From the NCBI RefSeq assembly GCF_001277345.1, contig NZ_LIUT01000006.1, positions 145,058-209,057 on the forward strand: a stretch of DNA of 64,000 bases, read 5' to 3'. The notes beneath the pieces were generated by a model. The model worked only from the letters and a program-made list of their open reading frames with translations. It had not been told where the DNA came from and did not search any database. Position 1 is the first letter of the stretch. Each line of letters begins with the position of its first letter. Positions 53,939 to 62,153 of the stretch are shown here, in pieces. The position numbers were made by a program, and so were the translations under genes. This stretch comes from Paenibacillus solani (GTDB taxonomy: Bacteria > Bacillota > Bacilli > Paenibacillales > Paenibacillaceae).

Positions 53939-54814
53939 TTAAATATACTCCCCGATCAGGTCGGTTTCGGTATTCCGTTCTAATGCCGAGATAACATCAT
54001 CGATATTTTCGTATCGGCTGAATTGTTCCTTTTGGAACACAAGACCGCCGGCGCGGACGACAAGCTTGAGGGACATGCCCCTTTTATCGCGGAAGGGGAC
54101 ATTCATCATGGCGACTTTGATGCGATCCATCAGGCTTTTGAGATATTCCGGCTTGGTGAGTGGGCATAGAATGATGAAGCGTCCTTCTCCAATAGAAAAT
54201 TTATAATCTTCATAACGAATCTGCTTCTGAATCGTGTTAGACAATTCCATAATTAGCTTGGCAAAACGGTGGGAGCCGACAGATTCTCTGGTCAGTGGAA
54301 GAAAATCGAGCTTAAACATCATGATGCAGAAGCTGTACTGATCGGAATAACGATTGGCCAGATTGGCTTGTTTGGTCAGCGTATCTTCGAATGCGTCTTT
54401 GCTGCCTAGCGAGGTATCGATGTCGATATCCGGGTTGGTTTTCCTTAATTGCTCAAGACGACGAATGAATCTTCGACTTCGCACGAGTGCCAGCTTAATG
54501 AAGATGGAAACGGCGGTATTGGCGGGCAGCAGCAGAATCCAGGACAGCGTGAGCGCGTTGATCGGAGCCAGCGTGGATAACCATACGAAATAAGTGACCA
54601 GGTACACAAAAATGGCAACCGTCGAAACGCCTACCGGAAGAAAAAAGCCGATCAATAACGCGGCCAGCGTACCAACGCTGAACAACAATTCCGTGAAGCT
54701 AAAATGTTGGTTTACATAGATGTTCCAAAATATAAACAGCTGCTGGAACATGGCGAGAGCAATCAGCAGAAAATAACCGAGTTCGACGCGACGTAAAGGG
54801 GTGGGTTTTTTCAT
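53939..54814 (-). CDS. Degenerate-GGDEF c-di-GMP receptor (YdaK-like)
   Basis: ATG 54814 is preceded by GTAGGGAAAAC; the ATG at 54865 has no RBS. The 291 residues have about four membrane spans (about 10-110) and a GGDEF-like domain (about 135-290). The catalytic signature is replaced: GEGRF at 209-213 stands where GGDEF should be. RYED at 200-203 keeps the I-site RxxD exactly five residues upstream. So it should bind c-di-GMP but not make it, like YdaK. It is the first gene of an operon with a small membrane protein and a GT2 synthase, which it probably activates. Confidence 0.83.
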   Translation of the reverse strand: MKKPTPLRRVELGYFLLIALAMFQQLFIFWNIYVNQHFSFTELLFSVGTLAALLIGFFLPVGVSTVAIFVYLVTYFVWLSTLAPINALTLSWILLLPANTAVSIFIKLALVRSRRFIRRLEQLRKTNPDIDIDTSLGSKDAFEDTLTKQANLANRYSDQYSFCIMMFKLDFLPLTRESVGSHRFAKLIMELSNTIQKQIRYEDYKFSIGEGRFIILCPLTKPEYLKSLMDRIKVAMMNVPFRDKRGMSLKLVVRAGGLVFQKEQFSRYENIDDVISALERNTETDLIGEYI

Positions 54815-55031
54815 GTTTTCCCTACTTTCTAAGCTCGTAAACCTATTATGCTGTAGTGAGGACATTCCATATGTTATTTAAAAATTACCCAATTGTCGAT
54901 AGATTTATCGAACGTTGTCAAATTTTGTCTAGTGAATAACAAATTTTATGTTCTTTAACCCTGGTATTTCCCTTTTAAGGGGGTTTTGGGGAACGGAGAT
55001 ATGGTAGATAGTAGAGATTAACAACTTTAGA

Positions 55032-55058
55032 TGTCACAGTAGATATTGTTCGTTTGTC
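55032..55058 (+). promoter_or_regulatory. ECF41 promoter of the sigma gene
   Basis: TGTCACA (55032-55038), exactly 16 bases, TGTC (55055-55058). The described ECF41 consensus is TGTCACA-N16-CGTC. The same motif precedes the convergent AhpD-like gene. Confidence 0.82.
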
Positions 55059-55113
55059 TTATAAGTGGCGCAGCTTTCATGCCGAAAATATACAGAGCAA
55101 GAAGGTGTATCTG

Positions 55114-56013
55114 ATGCGATTGGATCAAATGTATAGCAAATATAAGCCGATGATGTTCGGGCTGGCCTACCGGATGCTGGGAATTGCAGCGGATGCGGAG
55201 GACATTGTGCAGGATGTATTTTCTCAATACTTGCAGAAGGATCGGGGAGAAGTTTTGAACGAGAAAGCATATTTGGTCAAAATGACAACGAACCGCTGCA
55301 TCAACCTGTTGAAATCGTCCAGACGTCAGCGCGAAACATACACCGGTCCCTGGCTCCCGGAGCCATTGCCGGATGTTGAAATGTTGTCGCGGTCCGATCC
55401 TGCGGAACGCCGCGAAACGATTGGTTATGCCTATCTGGTGCTGCTTCAACGGCTAACGCCGCTGGAGCGCGCTATTTATATCGCCAAGGATACGCTTGGT
55501 CTTGAATATCAGGCCATAGCAGAGATGCTTGGTAAGACAGAGATCAGCTGCCGCAAGACTTTCAGCCGTGCTAAGCAGAAAATGGGCCATCATTCGGAGA
55601 GGCCAGTGGGGGAAGGGACCCGGACGGAACAGCAGGAACGCTTTGTTGAAGCTTTCCTGCGGGCGTCCGATATGGGTAATTTCAAGCCGCTGCTGTCTTT
55701 CTTGAAGGAAGAGGTTACGCTGCTATCGGATGGCGGCGGCAAAGTGAGAGCGGCCATCAACCCGATCCTGGGCGTAGAGCGGGTACGTGCTTTCTTTGAA
55801 GGATTGTCTGCTAAAGGCTCGTTTCGAGAAGGCTTTGAACCTGTATCCGTAAACGGAGAGCCCGGTTTATTACTGAAGCGGGACGGCAGGGTTTCGAAAG
55901 TGCTGACGGTGGAGTGGGAACCTGACTTATCCCGTATCCGACATATTTATCTTGTAGTGAATCCGGATAAATTGCAGATGTTTAATCGAAACAGCCAGGG
56001 AACATCCCTGTAG
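55114..56013 (+). CDS. ECF41-family sigma factor with C-terminal SnoaL-like domain
   Basis: The start is ATG 55114, 6 bases after AAGGTG. The upstream in-frame ATG (55054) lies on the promoter -10 element, so it cannot be used. The 299 residues hold region 2 (about 5-70), linker motif WLPEP (about 79), region 4 (about 115-160) and a SnoaL-like C-terminal domain with DGGGK (about 206) and NPDKL (about 283). These three motifs define ECF41, whose C-terminal domain replaces a separate anti-sigma. Its partner is the convergent AhpD-like gene. It probably controls itself and that gene. Confidence 0.93.
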   Translation: MRLDQMYSKYKPMMFGLAYRMLGIAADAEDIVQDVFSQYLQKDRGEVLNEKAYLVKMTTNRCINLLKSSRRQRETYTGPWLPEPLPDVEMLSRSDPAERRETIGYAYLVLLQRLTPLERAIYIAKDTLGLEYQAIAEMLGKTEISCRKTFSRAKQKMGHHSERPVGEGTRTEQQERFVEAFLRASDMGNFKPLLSFLKEEVTLLSDGGGKVRAAINPILGVERVRAFFEGLSAKGSFREGFEPVSVNGEPGLLLKRDGRVSKVLTVEWEPDLSRIRHIYLVVNPDKLQMFNRNSQGTSL

Positions 56014-56428
56014 CGACGGCGATCCGGTTCCAGGCATTGATCGTCGTGATGGCCAAGATCAGATCGACGAATTGCTTCTCGTCAAAATGCTTGCGCACAC
56101 GTTCGTATACCTCTGCAGGAACGCCGGCTTCGGACAACTTGGTCACATGCTCTGTCAGTTCGATAACGGCCCTTTCCTCGTCCGAATAGATCGGGACTTC
56201 CCGCCACATTGGCAGCAGGAGGAGGCGGTCCACACTCTCGCCGATGGAGAGCAAGTCCTTGGAATGCATATCTGCGCAGAAGGAGCAGCCGTTAATCTGT
56301 GATGCCCTGAGCTTAATGATCTCGTATAGCTTGTGGTCGAGTCCGCTTTTCTGGGCCGCTTGCTCTAAGGCAAGTAGCGTTTTGAAGGCATCGGGATTGG
56401 CCGACCGGTAATTCATTCGAAGTTTCAT
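55982..56428 (-). CDS. AhpD-like carboxymuconolactone decarboxylase-family protein
   Basis: ATG 56428 has AAGGGG at 8-base spacing; ATG 56434 is too close. The 148 residues hold the CxxC-His redox motif CSFCADMH (about residues 48-55), as in AhpD-type peroxidases. Proteins of this kind are the standard partners of ECF41 factors. The 3' end overlaps the sigma gene by 32 bases tail-to-tail. The substrate is unknown; peroxide or another small oxidant is possible. Confidence 0.9.
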   Translation of the reverse strand: MKLRMNYRSANPDAFKTLLALEQAAQKSGLDHKLYEIIKLRASQINGCSFCADMHSKDLLSIGESVDRLLLLPMWREVPIYSDEERAVIELTEHVTKLSEAGVPAEVYERVRKHFDEKQFVDLILAITTINAWNRIAVATGMFPGCFD

Positions 56429-56471
56429 GTTCATTGCCCCTTTACGGTGAGTTTTTGAAGTTCACCCATAT

Positions 56472-56498
56472 GACAGTCTGCCATACAGAATTGTGACA
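56472..56498 (-). promoter_or_regulatory. ECF41 promoter of the AhpD-like gene
   Basis: On the minus strand TGTCACA (56498-56492), exactly 16 bases, TGTC (56475-56472), 44 bases before the ATG. It is the same as the sigma-gene promoter in both boxes and in spacing. Confidence 0.85.
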
Positions 56499-56552
56499 TG
56501 TTTCAGAGAAAAAAAGAAAGAAACCCTTAAAAGGAGGGGGAGGAAAGGCTAA

Positions 56553-56585
56553 AAAAAGAAACGGCGCTTCTTGGTAGAAGCGCCG
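56553..56585 (-). terminator. Terminator of the DUF4179 gene
   Basis: CGGCGCTTC (56562-56570) pairs with GAAGCGCCG (56577-56585); the A-rich stretch at 56551-56561 is the T-tract on the minus strand. It is about 60 bases past the gene stop. Confidence 0.82.
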
Positions 56586-56646
56586 CTCCGGGTTACCGTT
56601 CATGTCCATCGTGAGGGTTTCTTTGTCGTTTATTACGCGTTATATG

Positions 56647-58293
56647 TTATTGTCCAGCCTTAAGCGGAACGCGCAGGATATCGTCTCGCTTATGGGTGGT
56701 ATATTTCGAAATATACACCTCAAGTTCAGTCTTGTCGAAATTTTCATACACGTCCATACGTTTATTGTTGTCATCGCCAAGCATACCCATCATGGCAGGC
56801 TTCCCATAGTTACGTTCTTGATCGTTAAGATAGTAGGTTCGGTTAACCCCGCCAAATTTGTTGTCCGAGCTCGAAGATTCCACATAGAGATTGTTGTCCT
56901 TCATATAATAGGTCCATGTGATCGGATAACCCGCAATGCTGGACGTTACGCTTTGATGCTCAGCCGAAATGCCGGTTAAGCGGATCGGATTGTTGTCTCC
57001 TTCATAGTCATCAACACGATGCTTGGCGACCAGGGACACCGGCTGGTTCAACAGGGAGGCTGCATTCAGTCCGGCCACTTCAAAGCGCAGTTCCGTTTTA
57101 TTGTGTTGTCCCTGAACATACCCTATATTTCCGCCCAGTAGTGTTCCACCTATATCCAGTTGGTATTCCATGTAAGGAACCTGTGTGTATTTTTCTTCAT
57201 GGTTCAGGATCAGCCGGACTTGGGTTGGCGTAATGATCATTTCATGGATCTTCGTTCCACCAGGCAGCTGATCAACAGGGATATTCAGCGTTTCCTTAAA
57301 CGTTCCATTGTCCATTTGTTTCTTGGACAGGGCCATATTTAAGCTCCAAGTACCCTCTGCGGTTTCAAGTGTGCGATCATAAGTAAGCTGGAAGGCAGTT
57401 CCTTTTGCAAGCAAATGGTCGGACTTGAATTTTTGCTGATTTATAAATTCTCCGGCTGCACCTGGGGCTCCATTAAAGGAAGGCTCGGTTTCCTTGATAC
57501 TCTCACCCTTGTCATTGATGGCCTGTACTCGCACCCAGCCTTTACTGCTCATCTCAGGATCCGTATACGTAATGGCCGTTCGGAGCAGGACATTTCCATC
57601 GGATTGATCGAATGACTGCAGGCTCACGCTGTCAATGCCATCTTTCTGGATAGGGAATACCTGTGTATTGGAGTTACTAGGGTCGTAGTTGAGGGACTGT
57701 GTGCCATTGCCGGTAAAATGGATATTCTCCATGGCAAACTCAATATCCGCTATCTGGCCGTCAGCGACCCAATCGGTTTCAAAATACCCTTGGAACACGC
57801 CCAGTTTCTCGTTCCACTGATGGGAGTCACGGCCCTCAATGGTACGGCCATCCTTATCTTTAAGCCCAATATGATCAAAGGCGACTTGCTCACCAGCCCG
57901 TGATCCAGGATCGAGACTGTAAAGCAGGACCGTCCGGTTCTCATCGATAAACGCCGTATGGACCGTTAAGGTTATGCCATCCTTTGTCACGGTTTGCTCA
58001 ATCGTCTGGCCAAGCCCCTGTTCCAATGCGGTCTGGATACCAGCTCTGTAAGTTAGAAGATTGGACCAGTCATAGTTCAGAGCTGCATAGACCGGCGTTG
58101 CCATCAAGGCGACGGATATCCCCGTGATGATCGCAATACGTTTATGTTTGCGTGGACGAAGCGGAACAGGATCACCAGCGGCGATCTTCATTTCGTTCTG
58201 CTGGATACTGCTCCACATCCGATCAAAATCTGGATATGATACGTTATTCGCCGTTTTCATCTGGTCCTTCAGATTGTTCTCAAAACGATCCAT
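56647..58293 (-). CDS. DUF4179 membrane protein, probable anti-sigma
   Basis: The 548-residue protein has a cytoplasmic N-terminus (about 50 residues), one span at about 52-70 (AIITGISVALMATPVYA), a DUF4179 domain just after it, and a long Ig-like extracytoplasmic region (to 548). It follows GGGAGAGAAC. It overlaps the sigma gene by 14 bases and is translated after it. By position it should inhibit that sigma factor until an outside signal is sensed. Confidence 0.77.
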   Translation of the reverse strand: MDRFENNLKDQMKTANNVSYPDFDRMWSSIQQNEMKIAAGDPVPLRPRKHKRIAIITGISVALMATPVYAALNYDWSNLLTYRAGIQTALEQGLGQTIEQTVTKDGITLTVHTAFIDENRTVLLYSLDPGSRAGEQVAFDHIGLKDKDGRTIEGRDSHQWNEKLGVFQGYFETDWVADGQIADIEFAMENIHFTGNGTQSLNYDPSNSNTQVFPIQKDGIDSVSLQSFDQSDGNVLLRTAITYTDPEMSSKGWVRVQAINDKGESIKETEPSFNGAPGAAGEFINQQKFKSDHLLAKGTAFQLTYDRTLETAEGTWSLNMALSKKQMDNGTFKETLNIPVDQLPGGTKIHEMIITPTQVRLILNHEEKYTQVPYMEYQLDIGGTLLGGNIGYVQGQHNKTELRFEVAGLNAASLLNQPVSLVAKHRVDDYEGDNNPIRLTGISAEHQSVTSSIAGYPITWTYYMKDNNLYVESSSSDNKFGGVNRTYYLNDQERNYGKPAMMGMLGDDNNKRMDVYENFDKTELEVYISKYTTHKRDDILRVPLKAGQ

Positions 58294-58813
58294 ATTGGTT
58301 CTCTCCCTTCAGCCAGAAGCTGTGATTATGTTCAAGTTTCTTGCGCATGATTTTCAATGCTTTGTGGAGCCTTGATTTAACCGTCCCTACAGGGATCTTC
58401 AGTGTTTCGGCGATTTCCGCCATCGACATCTCACCGATATAGCGGAGCGTGACAACGGCCATCAGCTTATCCGGAAGCTGCCGCAGTAATTTCCCCCATT
58501 CCGCCGCCGCTGCCTTTTCCAATACGATGGTGTCTACGGATTTAACCGATGCGGTGGTCTGCTCGTGGAGCCACTCGACCTGGCTTTGCTTGTCCCGCTG
58601 GGTCTGATTCCTTCTAAGCAGGTTCAAGCAATGGTTCATTGCGATGCGCATAATCCAGGCGCGTGTATGCTCAACGTTTCTCCAATCTTGACGAAATACG
58701 GTGACAAAAACGTCGTGGCAGAGATCTTCCGCATCTTGCGCGTTCCGCAGCATGTAGTAGCAGGTGCGGTACACATCCTTGTTGTAAGCATCGAATAACT
58801 CGCGTTCCGTCAA
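58280..58813 (-). CDS. ECF-type sigma factor
   Basis: TTG 58813 lies about 9 bases after AAGGAG and begins LTERELFDAYNKDVYRTCYYML; an ATG at 58927 would add 38 residues of no known sigma character. The 177 residues carry region 2 (QDAEDLCHDVFVTVF; TRAWIMRIAMNHCLNLL) and region 4 (MSMAEIAETLKIPVGTVKSRLHKALKIM). It is coupled to the DUF4179 gene. The promoter was not fixed; GGTTCA on the plus strand near 58869 reads TGAACC in the gene direction but has no good -10. Confidence 0.9.
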   Translation of the reverse strand: MTERELFDAYNKDVYRTCYYMLRNAQDAEDLCHDVFVTVFRQDWRNVEHTRAWIMRIAMNHCLNLLRRNQTQRDKQSQVEWLHEQTTASVKSVDTIVLEKAAAAEWGKLLRQLPDKLMAVVTLRYIGEMSMAEIAETLKIPVGTVKSRLHKALKIMRKKLEHNHSFWLKGENQYGSF

Positions 58814-58948
58814 TCCAAGGCACTCCTTTCTTCTTGTTATGTCTAATAAACAAATGACCCTTGAAAAGGGTTCATCTTTTTTGCAGTTTTTACCTAAATA
58901 CAGGGAAGGGCTAAAGTCCGTGTCCAATTACTGTTGATTTCATTTTAA

Positions 58949-58994
58949 CAAAAAAGAACATCTGACCCCGCTATAAAAGAAGGGCAGATGTTCT
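58949..58994 (-). terminator. Terminator of the GH3 gene
   Basis: AGAACATCTG (58955-58964) pairs with CAGATGTTCT (58985-58994); the A-run at 58950-58955 is the T-tract on the minus strand. It lies about 90 bases past the GH3 stop. Confidence 0.82.
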
Positions 58995-59081
58995 ATGAAT
59001 ATCTACAAAGTTTGAAGCTGCTGACAGCTCAATTGCACACGCATATTAAAAGCATGTCCATAGTGGGGTACTACCGATGGC

Positions 59082-61886
59082 TTAAACGATGCGGAGCCAG
59101 CTGATTTGCACTTCGCCTTTCATAATAAGGAAGACGTCGGCTCGTTCCGTTAATCCCGTCAGCTCCGCTTGGACCGTTGTCCAAGCTTGGCGTCCGCCGG
59201 TCGGCAGAATGTTGCAGCTTCCAGCTGCAGGACCATCCGGGCTGCCGGTCCTAATGACGACCTCACCGCCTTGGATATGCCCGCTTACTCTGGCTTCGAA
59301 CATTCTCGAAGCATCGCCCAGATCCACGTCATGAAAAGCGATCCATCCGGAATCGCCGGTTATACGAATGCTCTCGCCGCCTTCCCGGCACTCATCCAGG
59401 AAGACATCCTGATAGTCATCATAATTCACCGCTCGGACAGGCTCATGCAGTATGCGTGGAGGGATCGTTTCACCATCGACTTGAAGGACTGCGGTTTCCT
59501 GAAGTTGGCTGGAGGACGGCCCCGCCATGAGCGTATAAGTTCCCTTTTCAACGCAATAGCGGTCCCGGGTGACATCCCAGAACGCCAGTTCCTCCGCTTT
59601 AAGCTCAAAGCTGACCGTTTCCGAAGCGCCAGGGGCCAGATGGATACGCTGGAAGCCTTTTAACGTTTTAAGAGGACGGACGACACGGGAGGAGTTGGCT
59701 TTTACGTAGAGCTGAACCACCTCATCGCCGGCCAGCGGCCCCTCATTCCTCACGTCAACAGTGACGATGACACTGCCATCAGCAGATATTTCCGGCTGAC
59801 TTAGCGACAGACCGCTGTAGTGGAAGCAGGAGTAGCTGAGGCCGTGACCGAACGGATACAGCACGTCTCCGTCAAAATATTGATAGGTCCGTTTCCCTTT
59901 GATGATGTCATAATCCATGAGGTCCGGAAGCTGCTCAGTTGACTTATACCACGTCATGTTTAAACGGCCGCCCGGATTGTAATCTCCGTACAGCACATCG
60001 GCTACCGCATGGCCCAGCTCCTGCCCGGCGTGGGATGTATAGAGAATGGATGGCACGTGCTCCTGTTCCCAGTTCACGGCGAACGGATACCCGCCTACGA
60101 TGACAACCACGGTATGGGGATTGGCTTCGTACACCGCCTGAATTAAGGCTTGCTGAGCAGGAGGAAGGGTAATGTCAGGACGGTCGATCGTTTCCTTGCC
60201 GTTAATGAACGGACTGTTTCCAACGAAGATTAGGACAGTTTCAGCTGATGCTGCCGCAGCGGATGCCTCATCGATGCCATTCTGAACCGTTTCAATGGTA
60301 AATGGCGTTCCTGCCTCCCCGGTACGGCCAACCACCAGTTGTCCATCCTCGTTCACTAGGATCGGCTTGCCCTCCCAGTTTGTCATGATGAAGTTTCCAT
60401 CCGGCAGCGCTTCAAAGCCGAAGGCCTCCTTCACGAACCAGCCGCGAGCTTCATCGGCTGCTGCGTGTAGTCCCGTCTCCGTTTCCGTTACGAATTTGCT
60501 GTTATCGACAAGTCGAAGCGTCACTGAGCCCCAGCCCCAGTCATTTCGCTCGAACACAGTTGCTTCGGAAGCTTCTGCCGTGCTTATAAGCGGTCCGCCA
60601 TTCTCAGTTGAAGATAAGGACACATACTTACCGCTAACAGCAGAACGAAGACGTATCTGATCTAATCCCGTATGAAAATGGACGCTGCGATTCTGCATTT
60701 TCTCCTGCACGCCCTGCAGCGGCGTAATCCGGTATGGAGGCGTGCCGCTGTACCAATCTGTATATGCTTCGTTAGCCAGCGGTCCGATGACGGCAACGGA
60801 TTTCAGCTGATCACGCTTAAGGGGCAGCAATCCGTCGTTTTTCAGGAGTACGATCGACTCCCGGGCTGCTCGCAGAGATAATTCGGCATGCTCGGGTGCG
60901 CATAGCTTCGACTCGGGCACATGGCTGTAAGGGTTCCGCTGCTCAAGATCGAATTCCCCTAGACGGAAGCGGACGCGAAAAGTATTACGCAGGGCATGAT
61001 CCAGATCCTGCTCCTCAAGTAATCCTTGCTCTAATGCGTCGCGAAGAGCACGGAAGGAGATGTCCTGATCATCGGTAATACTGTCGATACCGGCTTTGAC
61101 GGAGCCGGCAACAGCCTCTGCATAAGAAGACATATACTGATGATCCATAACAGTGCCGAGCACGTCGCCCGCGTCTCCGACAACGAAGCCGTCCATGCCC
61201 CATTCCTGTTTGACGATGGTGTTCACTTCCTGGTTTAGGTTGCAGGGGATGCCATTGATGCCGTTATACGCGGTCATCATGGAACCGGCTTTGCCTACGC
61301 GGAATGGTGCTTCGAATGCCTTCAGATAATACTCGCGCTTGTTTCGCGGATCAATGCTTACCGATGCGCTGCCGCGGTCAACTTCATTATTATTGCCGTA
61401 GAAATGCTTCAGGGTGGCCACCGTTTTATAGTAGAAGGGGTGATCTCCCTGCATACCTTTCACAAGTCCGGTAGAAAGTTCTCCAGTCAGATGGGGATCC
61501 TCGCCATAGGCTTCCTCCGTAAGCCCCCAGCGAGGGTCACGCTCCATATCCACCGTGGGTGCCCAGATGGTGAGTCCATGGATGGCCCGGTCACGCTGGT
61601 AGTATACGCGGGCTTCATCCGCGATGACCGATCCGATCTTCCGCATCAGCTCAGGGTTCCAGGTACATGCAAGGCCGGTATTTTGCGGGAACACCGTCGC
61701 TTCGCCAAGCCATGCCACACCGTGTGTGCCCTCGGTGCCATGTTTATATTTGTGCACACCTAGGCGGGGGATTTCCGCCTGGTATTGGCACATTAATTCG
61801 ATTTTCTCGTCCAGTGTCAAACGGGATACAAGATCGCTAACCCGCTGTTCCAGCGGGAGATCCGGATTCTGGAATGGAAAATTCAT
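59082..61886 (-). CDS. GH3 glycosidase with inserted beta-trefoil-like and C-terminal CBM6-like domains
   Basis: ATG 61886 follows AAAGAGGTC at 8-base spacing and gives 934 residues starting MNFPFQNPDLPLEQR; no signal peptide, so it is probably intracellular. The GH3 N-domain contains the nucleophile region GFVVGDAGDV (about 225-235). The GH3 C-domain is interrupted around residues 390-510 by a beta-trefoil/fascin-like insert (RLRSAVSGKYVSL, KFVTETETGLHA). A fibronectin-III-like domain is followed by a CBM6-like domain (SIRITGDSGWIAFHDVDLG). Family activities include beta-glucosidase and beta-xylosidase. A cre-like site lies in its leader. Confidence 0.85.
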   Translation of the reverse strand: MNFPFQNPDLPLEQRVSDLVSRLTLDEKIELMCQYQAEIPRLGVHKYKHGTEGTHGVAWLGEATVFPQNTGLACTWNPELMRKIGSVIADEARVYYQRDRAIHGLTIWAPTVDMERDPRWGLTEEAYGEDPHLTGELSTGLVKGMQGDHPFYYKTVATLKHFYGNNNEVDRGSASVSIDPRNKREYYLKAFEAPFRVGKAGSMMTAYNGINGIPCNLNQEVNTIVKQEWGMDGFVVGDAGDVLGTVMDHQYMSSYAEAVAGSVKAGIDSITDDQDISFRALRDALEQGLLEEQDLDHALRNTFRVRFRLGEFDLEQRNPYSHVPESKLCAPEHAELSLRAARESIVLLKNDGLLPLKRDQLKSVAVIGPLANEAYTDWYSGTPPYRITPLQGVQEKMQNRSVHFHTGLDQIRLRSAVSGKYVSLSSTENGGPLISTAEASEATVFERNDWGWGSVTLRLVDNSKFVTETETGLHAAADEARGWFVKEAFGFEALPDGNFIMTNWEGKPILVNEDGQLVVGRTGEAGTPFTIETVQNGIDEASAAAASAETVLIFVGNSPFINGKETIDRPDITLPPAQQALIQAVYEANPHTVVVIVGGYPFAVNWEQEHVPSILYTSHAGQELGHAVADVLYGDYNPGGRLNMTWYKSTEQLPDLMDYDIIKGKRTYQYFDGDVLYPFGHGLSYSCFHYSGLSLSQPEISADGSVIVTVDVRNEGPLAGDEVVQLYVKANSSRVVRPLKTLKGFQRIHLAPGASETVSFELKAEELAFWDVTRDRYCVEKGTYTLMAGPSSSQLQETAVLQVDGETIPPRILHEPVRAVNYDDYQDVFLDECREGGESIRITGDSGWIAFHDVDLGDASRMFEARVSGHIQGGEVVIRTGSPDGPAAGSCNILPTGGRQAWTTVQAELTGLTERADVFLIMKGEVQISWLRIV

Positions 61887-61919
61887 CAGCAGGACCTCTT
61901 TTCTGTGTATGATTTGGTA

Positions 61920-61933
61920 TGGAAACGCTCTCA
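61920..61933 (-). promoter_or_regulatory. cre-like site before the GH3 gene
   Basis: TGGAAACGCTCTCA matches the cre consensus TGWAANCGNTNWCA with one mismatch (third base), 34 bases upstream of the GH3 start. Catabolite repression by CcpA is likely. Confidence 0.55.
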
Positions 61934-62153
61934 GATATCCGTGCAGCCAAAACATCAGTGCAGGCAGATGCTGCGGAGGACAATTCTATCATAACGTTCA
62001 AACCGGGGTCATAATACACTAGAAATTAGCGTTTTTTTCATGTGATTATTGGACGAGAGCGATAGAGTCGGTGCCTGAAATCGGTGAGCATAAACATGAG
62101 GTAGGCGCAGGAGGGGCGGGCTTGGCAGAAGATCCTGTGGCGTGAAGCTCCTA

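Noticed and set aside
58857-58874. Hairpin and TGAACC motif upstream of the third ECF sigma as an autoregulatory promoter
   Set aside because: ACCCTT-GAA-AAGGGT is a real short inverted repeat, but no convincing -10 element follows at the right distance.
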